Assembly: GCA_029783825.1 (NCBI GenBank)
Contig: JAREIK010004302.1
Span: 1 to 64,000, forward strand
Reading direction: 5' to 3'
DNA from: Sapria himalayana
Taxonomy: Eukaryota; Streptophyta; Magnoliopsida; Malpighiales; Rafflesiaceae
Length of the DNA stretch: 64,000 nucleotides
The position numbers and the translations under genes were made by a program. How positions within the stretch are numbered: position 1 is the stretch's first letter; the number at the start of each line of letters is the position of its first letter. The notes beneath the pieces were generated by a model that worked only from the letters and a program-made list of their open reading frames with translations, was not told where the DNA came from and did not search any database. Positions 1 to 12,154 of the stretch are shown one piece after another.

Positions 1-860
1 AATTTATATATTACTATATAAATTTATAAAAGTGTTACATATATATAATTATATATAAGTAACATTTAAAAAATTATTGTAAACACAAATATTATATCTA
101 AACACTTTTATAATTATATAATCATGCCTATATAAAAAGTATTTATAACTATATTTGTAATTATGTAAATTTTAATAACCATATTTATAACTATACATAA
201 CTATTTTTTTAACTATATTATAATTTATAAATATATGTATTATTCTATATGCCAATATTTCTAACAAAATATACAATATGTATCATAATATATAGCTATA
301 TAATTGTATTTTACTAAATGTATAACTATAAAAATATTATATATATTATTCTTTAACTACATACATATTTATAACTATATGTGTATAACTATATATAAAA
401 TTTGTATAACTATGTAACACTCTATATAATTAATATAATTATATTTGTTACTATATATTCATATATGTTCATATAATAAAATCTTAATATTTGTTTATAA
501 CATTGTATATTTATGTAAAACTACTTATAACTACTTGTAAGAATATATCTATATATAACTATATGTTTACCTATATAACTCTATTTTAACTATATATAAT
601 ATAGGTATAAGAACATATAATTATAAATAATTGTCTTTGACTAAATGTATAACTAAAATAACATTATACAAAACAATATTTAATATATATACCTATATTT
701 ATAAATATAAGTATAACTATATGTATAACCACATATAAGTATATTTATAATTAGTATATAACAACATACATTATTATGTTTAACTATGTGTATAACTATT
801 TATATATTTTTGTATAACTATATAAAACTCTAAATAATTATAATATAACTATATGAGGCA
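1..860. repeat. AT-rich minisatellite (TATAACTATA type), left edge
   Basis: The tract is built from loosely repeated AT-rich words such as ataactatatgtataacta. A larger module recurs at about 30, 410 and 815, marked by the words gtgttacatatata, tttgtataactatgtaacac and tttttgtataactata, so there is a higher-order spacing of roughly 390 bases. The same modules occur as reverse complement at 51.9-54.7 kb. No coding potential is seen. The array is probably cut by the window edge. Confidence 0.8.
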
Positions 861-879
861 TGATTTTTTTTCCTGACAA

Positions 880-2480
880 TTTTTTTGTAGCTTGTGGATA
901 TTGAACTTACAACCTCCAAGGAGGCTCACATCTATCTCAAGAATTAGTTTATTGAGCCTTTGGTTTTTGATGTGTAAATATATATACATATTCATTTAAT
1001 TGATGTTTATAATATATATATATATATTGTTTTTGTGGGTAGATATATATAGTTTATTGAACACATGTGGAATAATGTTAAAAAATATTGATTAATATCC
1101 AAGCTCAGTTAAATTCATTAAAAAAAACTGAGACATGAATATTAACAAACATATCAAGTATCATTGAACTTAATTGAATATTAATTTAAACTATTTATTC
1201 ATATTATTAAATTTGTTACAAAAAAAAATTGTAATAAATCAAATTAATATAATTAATCATATATATATATATATATGGAATACATTTGTATATCATCATA
1301 ATGCATCAAAATACTTTGTTTTTGTTATTCTAATTGAATTTTGAGTATTATCAAACATTATTACTAATAAATGAGAATTGTTAAAATATTATCATATGCT
1401 TATTAAATAATTATTGTAATGCATTGAACTACAACAATAAATTATTTTATCATTTTTTATAGTCCCCAATTAAAATTAAATAATATTTAACATTTTTATT
1501 TTGAGTTTCAACAAGATCATTATAACTGCTAAGGGTTTTTTTGATTTTGCTGTTTGTTATTTTGAAATTCTTCTTCTACCATAACTATTATCGTATATTG
1601 CATTTTCCATTGAAATTATATAGTAGATATTTGTATGTGAATGTTATCGTGTAAAGTGAAGTTATTACCACAAGTAAATATATGAACGAAGATCCTCCTC
1701 ATGCACACAATTTTAATCTTGAAGTTCATAGTAAATCATTACAAGTACTAAAATCATTAATCACAAGTATTAAAGTGATGGTTATATCAATAATTTTTGC
1801 TAAATTAATAATTTCCCATCCTTCATATTGATTCGATATTTATTGAGGTGTATGTGAGTTTTAATTTCCAAACTATCCTTTGATTATAGTTTTCCACAAA
1901 TAATATTAATATTAATGATATGTAATTTTTTGTCTAATTAGTTTAAATTTGTAAGGCTAGGAATCTGTAATTGTAGCTTGCTTCATATCTATGTTTTCTA
2001 GTTGAACACTTTGTATGATATGTTTTCAATTCCAAATATGTTTTTGTTCATATCTTAATTCTTCATTAATTCATTTGCCAAGAGTTCTTGAAATTGGATA
2101 TCAATTCTATTAATTTATTCTTTTTTTTATATTCAAAGATGGAGTAGAATCACAGTAAAAATTATGCTATTTGATCATCATTGAGGTGTGAGAAGCTTAC
2201 TCCTTCAAATTATTTTTTTTTGCTTTCCTTTCTTGTCTAATCACATATTTTTCTCCCTTCATCTAGCAAGAGCATGATATCTATTAATCTTTGCCATTCT
2301 AAAAAAAATGCATTTTTTTTTTGGAAAGTTTGTTTTATTATTATGCCCTCTCTTTTGGTGGAGGAATACCATTTGTACAAGCTAATACTACCCTTTTCCC
2401 TTTTACACCCTTTCTCAAAATAATAGATAAAACATAGCTCTAAATTTATACTTTTGATTCTCTTCATTTAATTATGTATT
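880..2480. other. AT-rich spacer, nothing recognised
   Basis: No conserved coding segment, repeat array or transposon terminus is seen here. The short AT runs near 1012-1026 and 1260-1275 are simple (AT)n. Poly-T runs near 2212-2221 and 2308-2320 could be the copied poly-A of the minus-strand LINE to the right, but no convincing target duplication pairs with them. The single open frame on minus at 2237-2467 has no recognisable protein. Confidence 0.5.
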
Positions 2481-3440
2481 ATGAAGAATGTTTGCTAGTT
2501 TTAATGCACTTTTCTGGACTTTTCTTGTTCAATCTATTTGTGATCTTTTCCTGCCTTTCATGCCTTTATTTGGCTCTATAACTTTGCTTTTTCCATCACC
2601 TCTCACTGCTCCATATACTTTAGCTTTTTGTTGACCCTTCGCCCCCTTGATGCCTTAGTCCTTTTACCGAGCCCCCCCACTTGACAGGTCCCCTTGGTTC
2701 TTAGAGGTGTATATACAGACTACTTTATCTGCAACATTAACACCCCAAAACAACCAATACCATGCAATTATTACAGCTATTATTCTCTTACCACTCTGTG
2801 AACCTGTTGAGGCTTCACTCCGTGTCCCTTCTGTTGGCTTTGCTGTAAAAAGACTACCCTTATAGACTCATACAGGCGCATATACTGCCCTATATAGACT
2901 TCTCCGCCTTTAACATTATTACAAACAAGTTACAGACTCTATTTTCTAGCTCATTACACTTCAAATTCAACAAGTTACAATCAATACTTAGACAAAATAA
3001 ATAAGTTGTCATCAAAATTCAAGTCCCCTTTTAGTATGTTCCTTGAATGCTTTTCCTGCAAAAGTAACACCCCAATACAGCCAGTACAATATAAATGATA
3101 TTATCGCATCTATACCCTTACCAACTTGCGCTGCTTCCCTGTTGGGGCATCATTCAGGAGGCCTTCACTCTTCCTGCCCAATGCCTTTTTTTTATATAAA
3201 TGTTTATATCTCATCTTTAGGGTGGCCCTTTTCCCCCATCAGGACTAGGGAAATTTTCAATTATGCCTTGCCACCTACATTTGTCTTTATAAACTGAAAT
3301 AGAGTGAAATAAAGAGAAACAAAAGCATATACAAAGCAAAAAATTATTCCACTAAATTTTCCTTTAACTTATATTTTTTTTTAATTTTGAACTCTAATAT
3401 AAGGAAATCCTATTTTGTCAAGTCTTATTAATCCTTTATA
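2480..3440 (-). other. Presumed LINE 3' untranslated region with a repeated module
   Basis: This stretch follows the RNase H stop and is less AT-rich than the flanking DNA. Two related segments, about 2728-2840 and 3050-3185, share the words aacaccccaa, agccagtac and ggcttcactc or gccttcactc in the same order, suggesting an internal duplication. Assignment to the LINE is by position and composition. The small open frame at 3043-3297 covers the second module and is not considered a gene. Confidence 0.45.
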
Positions 3441-3459
3441 CTTATCTGGAATGCTATTC

Positions 3460-3929
3460 TCATCGAATTCCTGAAACATTTCCTCATACATTCCTTTGCT
3501 AATTTGTCTGCAAGCACATTAGCTTCCCTAAATATGTGAATAATTTCCCCTTTGAGTTCAATTACTAATTTTTTTATCTTATTAATATTTCATCTAACCT
3601 CCATAGCTCTATTTTATCTTGCACTAGGTCTACTAAAAGACTCGAGTCTACCTGTATTTGAATTTTGCATAACCTATTTTCTTTGCAAATTTGAAGACCC
3701 TTATATAGGGCCATTATTTCTGAGTGCAAGACTAATAGGCTATTCCTCACATTGTAAATGCCTTAATTATGCTACCTTCCTCATTTCTTATTACTCCTCC
3801 ACTTCCTGCCATTCCCATGTCTCTTTTAAAGCTTCCATCTATATTCAAGATAAGGTAGTCTTTTAGAGACTTTATCCAATTAATAATTTTAATAGCTGGT
3901 GGTTTTCTAAAGCTGTGGATAGGCCCCAT
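3460..3929 (-). pseudogene. LINE C-terminal RNase H domain
   Basis: This is a plant RVT_3-type RNase H read on minus. The three catalytic blocks are NIDGSFK near 3845 (Asp), HSEIMALYKGL near 3720 (Glu) and QVDSSLLVDLV near 3645 (Asp). A terminal HIFREANVLADKLAKE near 3535-3490 carries the last Asp. At least one frameshift, near 3750, separates block 1 from block 2. All four catalytic acidic positions are still readable, which points to a rather recent loss. This domain removes RNA from the RNA-DNA hybrid during retrotransposition. Confidence 0.88.
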
Positions 3930-4229
3930 GACTTTTTTTCATCAATGTCCTTATTTTTTAGTTTTATGGGATGCATGCCATTATGAATGCGCTTTCTCTT
4001 TTAATCTCTTCTAAGATGTTCTCATAGCTCATCGGGATATTCTCAAAATGACTTTTATTTCTAGCTTTCCATATGCACCATATTGTAATATGAGGGATAT
4101 ATTGTCTGAACCATTTGAGAATTTTATGCTTGGTGCACTTTTGATCCCAACTTTCTAATCTATCAATAAGATTTCCTGCTTCTGTTTTAATTTCCACTTC
4201 GATTTCTAGTCTGTCCCACAATTTAACAG

Positions 4230-4362
4230 CTATTATTCCTATAGAAAATAAGTGCTCAATACTTTCTATCTCCTTTCTACAACATTCACATCTAGAGGCT
4301 AGCCTTATTCCCTTTCTTTGTATATTCTCATCTACCGTATGGCTTTTGCATGAAGTTTCCAC
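4230..4362 (-). pseudogene. LINE zf-RVT cysteine motif
   Basis: The frame contains RGIRLASRCECC followed by ESIEHLF and KLW. This is the pattern of the zf-RVT domain found between reverse transcriptase and RNase H in plant LINE ORF2 proteins. The first cysteines are present (CECC); the later Cys and His positions appear as IEHLFSIG, with the expected second Cys lost. An open frame continues to 3964 without an obvious domain. Confidence 0.8.
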
Positions 4363-4899
4363 ACAAATAAGTTAATTTTCTATGGGATTTCTTTTAACCA
4401 TAATCTTTTGTAAATATCCTGCGACTCCTTTTTCTTCTTACTAAATTTTTTGCGCTCTTTAATGTGAAAATTCCTTGAGCGTTAAGCTTCCATTTCCATC
4501 CTTTACTTGTCAGTATCACATGATTTTCTACAATATTTTTCTGTTTATTCATTAATTTCCAACTTTTTGATGCCTTTCTAAAGTTAACGGCTTATCACCA
4601 AGTCCGTATCTAGCTTTTATATATGCAGCCCAAAGGCTCCCATTTTCTTTTAATTTCCACCAGTTCTTGCAAGCCCACGCTTTAGTTATATCTTCTAGCG
4701 TGGAGAATCCTAATCTAGCTTCTTCCTTAGGGTAGCATAAATCTTACCATTTTTTCCAGTGAAGCTTATTTTTTCCTTCTTTTCTCCCCCATAAGAAATT
4801 TGCCATTTCTCTTTCTATTTTTTTAACTATGCATTTTGGTTGCTGCGTCGACATTAAAATGTGCGTTAGAGACCTTTGAAGTACATGTGTTATAACTGT

Positions 4900-6360
4900 C
4901 ATTCTTCCTGCCATACTTAAAGGATTCTCCTTCCAACTGCGATTTTATTTCTTATCTTATCCACTAAGAATGATAAGTATGCCTCCTTCACCATTCCTTC
5001 ATAAATTGGGCATCCTAGGTATATAAGAGCACCTTTTCTTGTACGAAACCTATGATTCTACTAATCCTTTCAGAGGTAATTTCTGATGTATTTTTGGACG
5101 TAAGAAATTGATATTTATTCTTATCCAATGCTTGTCCAGTTTCTTCCTCCAAGGACTACAAAAGTATCATCATATTTTTCAATGATTTACTACTGGCATT
5201 TTTGAAGATGATAATATCATCCGCATATGCCAGACAATTCACAGGAGGAGTGTGCCTGGGCTGCTTGAAAGCAATGATTTTACCCCTTCTCATTTCCTCT
5301 TTTAAGCTAACTATAAATTGTTCTAAAATATATTGAATAAAGCAGGGGAGAAAGGGTCTACCTGCCTGAGTCCTCTTGTTGGTTTAAATTCGCCACCTAC
5401 CTGACCATTTACTAACAGTTTTACCCATGCACTTGAGACACACCTATGCATCAAACCTATCCAGTATTCTAAGAAACCCAACTTTCTCATGAGATAACAT
5501 AAAACATCCCATTCTACTCTATCGAAAGCTTTAGCCAAATCCAATTTCAGAATAACATTTCCTCCTCTCACTTTTGTTCCTATTTCTCTCATCATTCTGA
5601 TGCTAAGATTATATTTTCCACCATCAATCTATTTTTACAAAACCTACATACTCAGGCAATATAGTATTAGGGAGAATATTGTTTTTTCTATTCTGTAATA
5701 TTTTAGTTAAAATTTTAAAGACAGAATTACATAAACTAATTGGTCTATATCCTCCTCCCTCTGCGGGTCATCTTTCTTAGGTATCAACACAATGAAGGAA
5801 ATAGCCCAAGATTTTGGAATTTCAGCTCCTACAAAGATCCATGTAATGGCTGCAAGTAGATCAGTTTTAATGATATCCCAACTTTGTTGAAAAAAAACCA
5901 TTATTCCAGCCATCTGGACCTGCAGCACTATCTTTGTCTGCACTGAATACAGCTTCTTTAAGCTCTTCTTCCTTAGAGGTTCACCTAAAAGATCATTATC
6001 CTTTTCTGAGACTCTTTTTACAATGTTTTCCATTAACTTATTTTTTCTAACATGCCTTGTCCGCATAAAATATTTTTGAAGTGATTATGTAATACATTTT
6101 TTATTTCCTCCTCCTTTTCTATCAAATCTCCATTTGTTAACCTCAACTCTTTTATTTTACTTTTTGAATTTTAATTTTTGCCATTGCATTAAAAAATTTT
6201 GTATTTTTATCTCCGCTTTTAACCACTTGACTTTTGCCCTCTGCTTCCAGAAGACTTCCTCCATGTGCATTTTGAGTCTAAATTCTACTTTAGCTTTACT
6301 GAGTTTTATTCTATCATTTTGACTAGAAGTTTGTTCATATTTTGTTTCTAAAGTAGCCAC
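4900..6360 (-). pseudogene. LINE ORF2 reverse transcriptase domain
   Basis: This is a non-LTR reverse transcriptase read on minus. The linker and fingers are at 6360-5707, where the words FIVLIPKKDDP match the start of plant LINE reverse transcriptases. Core block A has [13 protein letters not shown] near 5550-5510 (catalytic Asp). [11 protein letters not shown] near 5370-5340 matches the usual RGLRQGDPLSP with a Gly to Val change. The catalytic YADD is at 5216-5227. Frames are broken at several points, including the gap between 5323 and the YADD block, so no active enzyme can be made. In intact elements this domain copies the LINE RNA at the nicked target. Confidence 0.9.
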
Positions 6361-6576
6361 TTCCTGTTAGCTTCCTGAATTTTTTTATTTAAATTTCCAA
6401 ATACCTCTTATTCCATTTGTTCAAAGTCCATCTTAAGCTACGTAGTTTTTTAGCTAAGATTTGAATCAGGTTCCCAAGAATGAACTCTCCCATGTTTCCC
6501 TTACTACTTTATCATATTCCTTATGCAATCCTCACATATTTTGAAAGATGAAGCCTTTATGACTACTCTTGCTTTC

Positions 6577-7246
6577 TTAGAAGGATAACAAAAGTGGGCT
6601 ATGATCTGAGCAGGTTCTATTTAAATGTTTCACCTTTATTCCTCCCAACTTATCCAGCCATTGCGAGTTAAAAAGAACTCTGCCTAGCCTAGACCAAATT
6701 GCCCCTCTCTTTCTCCAGTTATTACACCATGTGTAATTCGATCCTAAGAAGTCTATTTCCAACAGATTCGCTCTATCAATAGCTTCATTAAACTGGACTA
6801 TTGCTGTCTTATCCAGATGTCTTCCACCTTTTTCTCATTGATGTTTCTAATCGCATTAAAATCTCCTCCGATGATCCACTGGGAGTTTCTTGCAGCTAAC
6901 CTCTCCATCTCCTTCCATAGGGACCCTCTTCCCTCCATATTCTTCGCATAGACTACCGAGAAAATTGATGTTGGCTGTTTTTGGAAATTAAAAGTAATTA
7001 TTGCTAATCCACAACTACCTCTAAATCAACATTCTTTCTCCACATAACCCATAACTTACTGTTATAGTTTGAGAAAGCCTTATCTAAGCCGATCTTCCCT
7101 TTGTATTTCTCTAATTGATTTCTGTCCACCATTGGTTCAACTAGAATAACAATTTTTAAATTATGAATTTTAATTAATCTTTTAATTCTATTTATTGTTG
7201 GAGCATTCGCTACTCCTCTTATATTCCAAAACAAGCTATTAAACAT
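6577..7246 (-). pseudogene. LINE ORF2 endonuclease domain
   Basis: The minus-strand translation begins MFNSLFWNIRGV, the usual start of plant LINE endonucleases (exonuclease-endonuclease-phosphatase fold). It continues after frame breaks with GGDFNAIR near 6875-6850, which carries catalytic Asp and Asn, then with NYTWCNNW and the terminal HLNRTCSDHSPLL near 6625-6585, which carries the catalytic Asp-His pair. The enzyme nicks target DNA to prime reverse transcription. The segment between about 6830 and 6762 is interrupted by stops and a frameshift. The domain order and the catalytic words make the assignment firm, although the gene is dead. Confidence 0.88.
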
Positions 7247-7249
7247 ATC

Positions 7250-8105
7250 TACGTATCCCTAGCTTGAGCTCTTGTAATACATTAGCTTTCATACTTAAAG
7301 TTTTTGTATTTTTTTCTTATTTCTAGTGGACTTACTTGAGCTAGACGCCACTATTTCAAATTTCTTTAGTATGCTTATCTTTTTTAAAGCTTCTTCCCAT
7401 TTGCTTGATTTTTTCTATAGCTGATTGTTTATCTTGTGGGCTATCCTTGTGCATTTTTGCTTTGAAGATATTAAATCCTCATAACAAAAGTTATACTTCA
7501 GTTTACCTCCCTCTTTTTTATTATTAATGCAAGGCCAGCTTTTTCCTCTGACTCTTCTTCCGAAAGTAAATCATCCTCCTCCCAATTAAAAGGCTTCAGA
7601 TTCTCTTCTAACTCTGCTTCACCTCTAAATTCCATCCTCTTCTTTCTAAGATTTGTCATGTTTTCTTTTCCCCTTTTTCTACCCTAACGACCCACTTCTC
7701 CTCTTCAAGCCACCTTCTAATCTCTTCTCTCTTCTTCCTTCCTAGCACGATTCTCTGTCTCATCTCACCCCCCCCCCTTTTCCTCATTTCTACTCCCTCT
7801 TCACTATCTTCTGCCCCCCCTTCTCCCTGCCTCTTTTCCACCTCCCCTTCTTTCTCTTTCTCCCTTTTATTTCTGCCCGTGTGTTCCTGCCCCGATGCCT
7901 TTAGGTTCCACTCTGTTTCATTACCTCCTTCCTTCCTATTTCTCGAGAATCCTTCTCCTCTATCCCTTGTTCTAAGCTCTGTTTCTATACCTCATCACAT
8001 GTGTTCTCCCCTCTACTCCTTCTCACCCATACTTCTTTTTCCTTCCTATTTCCATTACCCCATTTCCCCAACATGCAGTCATCCTACCCATGCCCTAGTT
8101 TAAGG
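7250..8105 (-). pseudogene. LINE ORF1-like remnant, highly charged
   Basis: This stretch lies immediately 5' of the endonuclease, where plant LINEs carry ORF1 (the nucleic-acid-binding, gag-like protein). The minus strand is purine-rich and encodes Lys/Arg/Glu-rich peptides, for example at 7656-7841, and an acidic segment near 7640-7510 with the words LLSEEESEE. No CCHC zinc knuckle or RRM could be traced through the frame breaks. ORF1 identity therefore rests on position and composition only, and it could equally be 5' untranslated low-complexity sequence. Confidence 0.4.
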
Positions 8106-8338
8106 AAACTTAGGCAGTAAAATGGCATGGCCTCTGGGGTAGTTTCCTCAGAAACCATTAGCAAGATCAGTGCCTATCCACACCCTCTTCGGAGGGGGAG
8201 ACTTGAGGTGAGTAATTTTAATCTTTAAATAATCATCTATAAGTAATTTTATTTAATAAGTAGTATATTTTGAAGCAATTATATGTTTCATTCAAAATAA
8301 TGATTGAGCATTATTTTTTGTAAATAAAACAGGGCAAA

Positions 8339-11300
8339 ATGAGTTCAGATCATCAGTGGATGAATAAAAGGTTTATGAATGGAATTTTGAATCAAGAATT
8401 TTTGAGTGAGCTTGAAACTTTCATCAACTTTGTGTGTAGTCAATCGAAATGGATTGATGGAGAAAAAATTAAGTGTCCATGTAATAACCGCAAGTGTCAG
8501 AATATTTCTTTTTATGATGTGAATACTATAAGATACCATTTCACTAAATATGGCTTAGTACCAAAATATTTTGTTTGGATTTATAATGGGGAATGTACAA
8601 TGGCTCTTAACATTGACCAAAATAAGGATATTGAATCATTTGCATGTTGTGAAGAAACATCAAACACATACCATAGAATGGTAATGGAAGCTGATGGTGC
8701 TTGCTTCAATATAGATTACATGGATGAACCACCAAATCCTGAAGCTCAAAAATTATATGAAATGTTTAAAGTTGTAGATAATGAGTTGTGGCCTCATTGT
8801 AAAACACATTCGCAATTGTCACTTGTGGCTCGACTAATGAGCATGAAGTTAGAAAATCATATGTTTGAGAAATTATTTGATCAGGTACATAAATGATGAA
8901 AGAGATTATTCCGAATAATAATTTTGTCACGAACAACTTTTATAAAACTAAGAAGTTACTATGAGGTATGGGTCTATCAGTGGAAAAAATTGTTGTTTCA
9001 ATGGATGTATGTTATATTGAGGTGCTGATAGTGATTTAATTAGCTGTAAGTTTTGTGATCATTTTTAGTTTAAGAAGGCACCTTGTATTGCAGATATGAG
9101 ACAAAAGATGAAAGTTGCATTAAAGAAGATGTATTACTTTCCTATAATTCCTCGATTACAGAGACTATATGCATCAAATGCTACAGCAAATATGATGTGG
9201 CATTTTGAGCTTGAGGTTGAAGAAGGATTGATTCGTCATCCATTAGATTCAATTTCTTGGAAGCATTTTAATTATATACATCAAGATTTTGTAGCTAAAA
9301 GTCAAAATGTGAGATTGGGTCTCGGCACTGATGAATTTCAACCATTTGGCCAATCTGGACAATACTATTCACCATGGCTAGTGATAGTGACACCTTATAA
9401 TTTTTCTTTGTGGTTGTGTATAAAGGAGCAATATATGTTTTTGTCAATATTGATTCCATGGCCAAAAAATCTAAAAGACATGCTGGATGTTTTCTTACAG
9501 ACCCATATAATACTGTTAAATAATTTGTGGGATGTTGATGTGAATACATATGACATCTCAAAGAATCAAAATTTTATTATGCAGGCAGCCCTTATGTGGA
9601 TGGTAAGTTACTTTTTTTCATATTCAATATTGTCTGATTGGAGTACTACAGATGATTTGAATGTTCATATTGCATGAAAAATTCAGATGCATTTGCCCTC
9701 AAATTAAGTGGTAAACAGTTATGTTTGATAATCATCATAAGTTTCTACTTACAAATCATTCATTCCGTAGAAATAAAAATGCATTTCAAAAAAATAAAAT
9801 ATTGATGATAGTTGCACTAGCTGTTCCTTCAGGAGATAAAATTTTGACAGAGATTCAGAGTTTGGGTCTAAAGAATATGACTGAAAAGGATACTATTAGA
9901 ACTAATAGACCAATATGCAATATATTTGGATGGAGGAAATGCAGTACTTTTTGGGATGTGCCCTATTGAAAATCCAATTTAATTCATCATAACTTGGATG
10001 TAATGCATATTGAAAAAAATGTGTTTGACAATGTTTTCAACACTATCCTTAATATAGACGGAAAACAAAATACACATTAAAATCAAGACAAGAGTTGAAT
10101 GATTACTATCGGTGACTTGAATTGAAACTTAACGAGACAAGAGGAAAATTCTTTAATGCTTGTTACACACTTGATAAGAATGCAAGATAGATATTGTGTG
10201 AATGGGTTAAAAATTTCAAATTCCCTGATAGATATGTGTCAAATATGGGTAGATGTCTGGATATAAAGAATCTTAAGTTATTTGGAATGAAAAGTCATGA
10301 CTATCATGTATTTACGCATAGATTATTACCAATTGCATTCCGTGAATTACTTCCCCTAAGTTTGGAAAGTCCTTATAGAAGTTAGTTTTTCTTCAAATAG
10401 CTAACTACCACCACAATCAAAATAGATGACATGGTGAGGCTGGAGAATGACATACTTATTCTTTGTAAGCTTGAATGGATATACTCACCGAGCTTTTTTG
10501 ACTCAATAAAGCATTTGTCATTTCATTTGACATATGAAGCAAGGATAGCAAGGCTAGTACAATATAGGTGGATGTATCCTTTTGACAGGTAAATACATAT
10601 AAGTTGTTATGTTTTATTATTTCAAACATAAAGTAATATTATAATTTAATATAATTGAAACCTACTATCATGGTTGTAGGTATCTTTGTAAATTGAAATT
10701 GAATATAGAAACAAGCAAAAAGTTGAAAGTTTAATTTGCAATGCATATTTAGTAGAAGAAGCATCATCTTTTTGTTATTATTATTTGAGGATCATATTAA
10801 TACAAAGATTAGAAATGTGCCTCGAAATTATGAAGGTCATGTGTAGGTAGAAGATAATTCTATGGACAATCTATCTATTTTCATGCCCCCTGGAAGAGCA
10901 TTTGGAAGAGCAAAGAAAAGTTGTATGACAAATGAAGAGTACAAAGCAACCCGGAGCTATGTTTTACCTAATTGTGAAAAGGTTGCACCATATATTGAGT
11001 ATATATATCCAAAATGGTTGCAGGTTTAATCAGTGTAATTTTTTCCTTAATAGGAATAATTAAAAATTGATATACATTTTTCTTCATCTATTATATTTGT
11101 GCAGTATTTATGTTGAGCAGTTAAAAAAATAGGCAATAATAATTTTCAGCAATGAGGTCAATTATATGCTATAACAGATTTTCTGAATTGGTTCAAAATG
11201 AGAATTATTAAGTTTTAATTATTTGAACTTTTTAATTAATTAGTATTTTTTAGTTGTTAACTTAATTTATTTAATTAATGCAACAGGTAAATGATCCTTC

Positions 11301-12030
11301 AATTGGAAATTCCAATATTTTTATTTAAAATCTAAGTAAAGGCCCATTTAGAAATGTGAAAACCTATCCTAGGTATTTTGTCAATGGATATAAATTTCAC
11401 ACAATTGGGCATGGTTCTTCTAAAACAACAATGAATAATGGTGTATGCATTAAAGGCTTAGGTTATAGTGCAGATGAGATTGATTATTATGGTCAACTCA
11501 CAAAAGTTATTGAGTTGGAGTATCCTGACTTGAAAATAATAGGATTGTATTATTAAAGTGTGAGTGGTTTGATCCTACACAAAATGTGGGTACAAAGAAT
11601 CATTGGATTATAAGCTAATAGATGTTAACCATAAACACAGATATAATCGATATGAGCCATTTATTATGGTAGTTCAAGCCACTCAAGTATATTATTATCA
11701 TATCCAAGTTTATCTCGTGATAAGAGTGACTGGTGAATGATTTGCAAATCAAAGCTCGATCAATTTTTGAAGTACTAACATCTCAAGAAAGAAGAACAAA
11801 TTAGCTATTGCACCGGCATTCCAAGAAGATGATATAAATAATATTACACATGTGCATGTAGATAAAGACCTAGAAAATTTATGTGACTCAAATAGTGGCA
11901 TAATAGAAATTGAAGATGATCAATTTCTATCTGAAGATGAGCTGGAAACTCCATCAGAATCAGTCGAAATCAGAAGATCCATTGGATGATGATAGTGATG
12001 CTGATAATTTAACATTTATGATTATTTTAT
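8339..12030 (+). pseudogene. CACTA Tnp2-type transposase pseudogene (copy D)
   Basis: The start is at 8339, in the context gggcaaaATG, which is conserved in copy C. Domains in order: transposase-associated domain, residues 1-90 of the first frame, with KCPCNNRKCQN as the Cys-rich metal site; Tnp2 transposase core (8.89-10.0 kb), with NLWDVDVNTYDIS at about 9.52 kb and the aligned MQAALMWMVSYF; DUF4218 (about 10.2-11.0 kb), with KSHDYHVFTHRLLP and a probable intron after YRWMYPFDR near 10,590; DUF4216 (11.28-11.76 kb), with YPRYFVNGYKFHT and YEPFIM; and an acidic tail to about 12,020. Stops occur at 8896, near 8960 and at 9677, and frameshifts are frequent. The family cuts and pastes DNA between CACTA termini. 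Confidence 0.88.
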
Positions 12031-12154
12031 AATATTATACTATCAAAGACTTTTTATATTTTATTGAAATCTTTTGGTGTGTATTATTCGTAGATGCATG
12101 GTTGTTCATCATATCTCTATTATTTGTTCTATGTTTTTATTTTTTGTATAGTTG

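Larger units (their letters stand above)
2480..8205 (-). mobile_element. Degenerate plant L1-type LINE (EN-RT-zf-RNase H)
   Basis: In minus-strand order the element has an ORF1-like charged region (8.1-7.3 kb), an apurinic-type endonuclease (7246-6577), a reverse transcriptase (about 6.3-4.9 kb), a zf-RVT cysteine motif (4362-4230) and an RNase H domain (3929-3460), then a 3' untranslated part of about 1 kb. This domain order is that of plant L1 elements that acquired RNase H. Many stops and frameshifts make it inactive. The right boundary is inferred: near 8205-8215 the sequence turns into the leader of CACTA copy D, as seen by comparison with copy C at 50.9 kb. The left boundary is uncertain. 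Confidence 0.85.

Noticed and set aside
3552..3866. A 104-codon plus-strand frame
   Set aside because: It is a shadow of the LINE RNase H domain, which reads on minus with all catalytic blocks.
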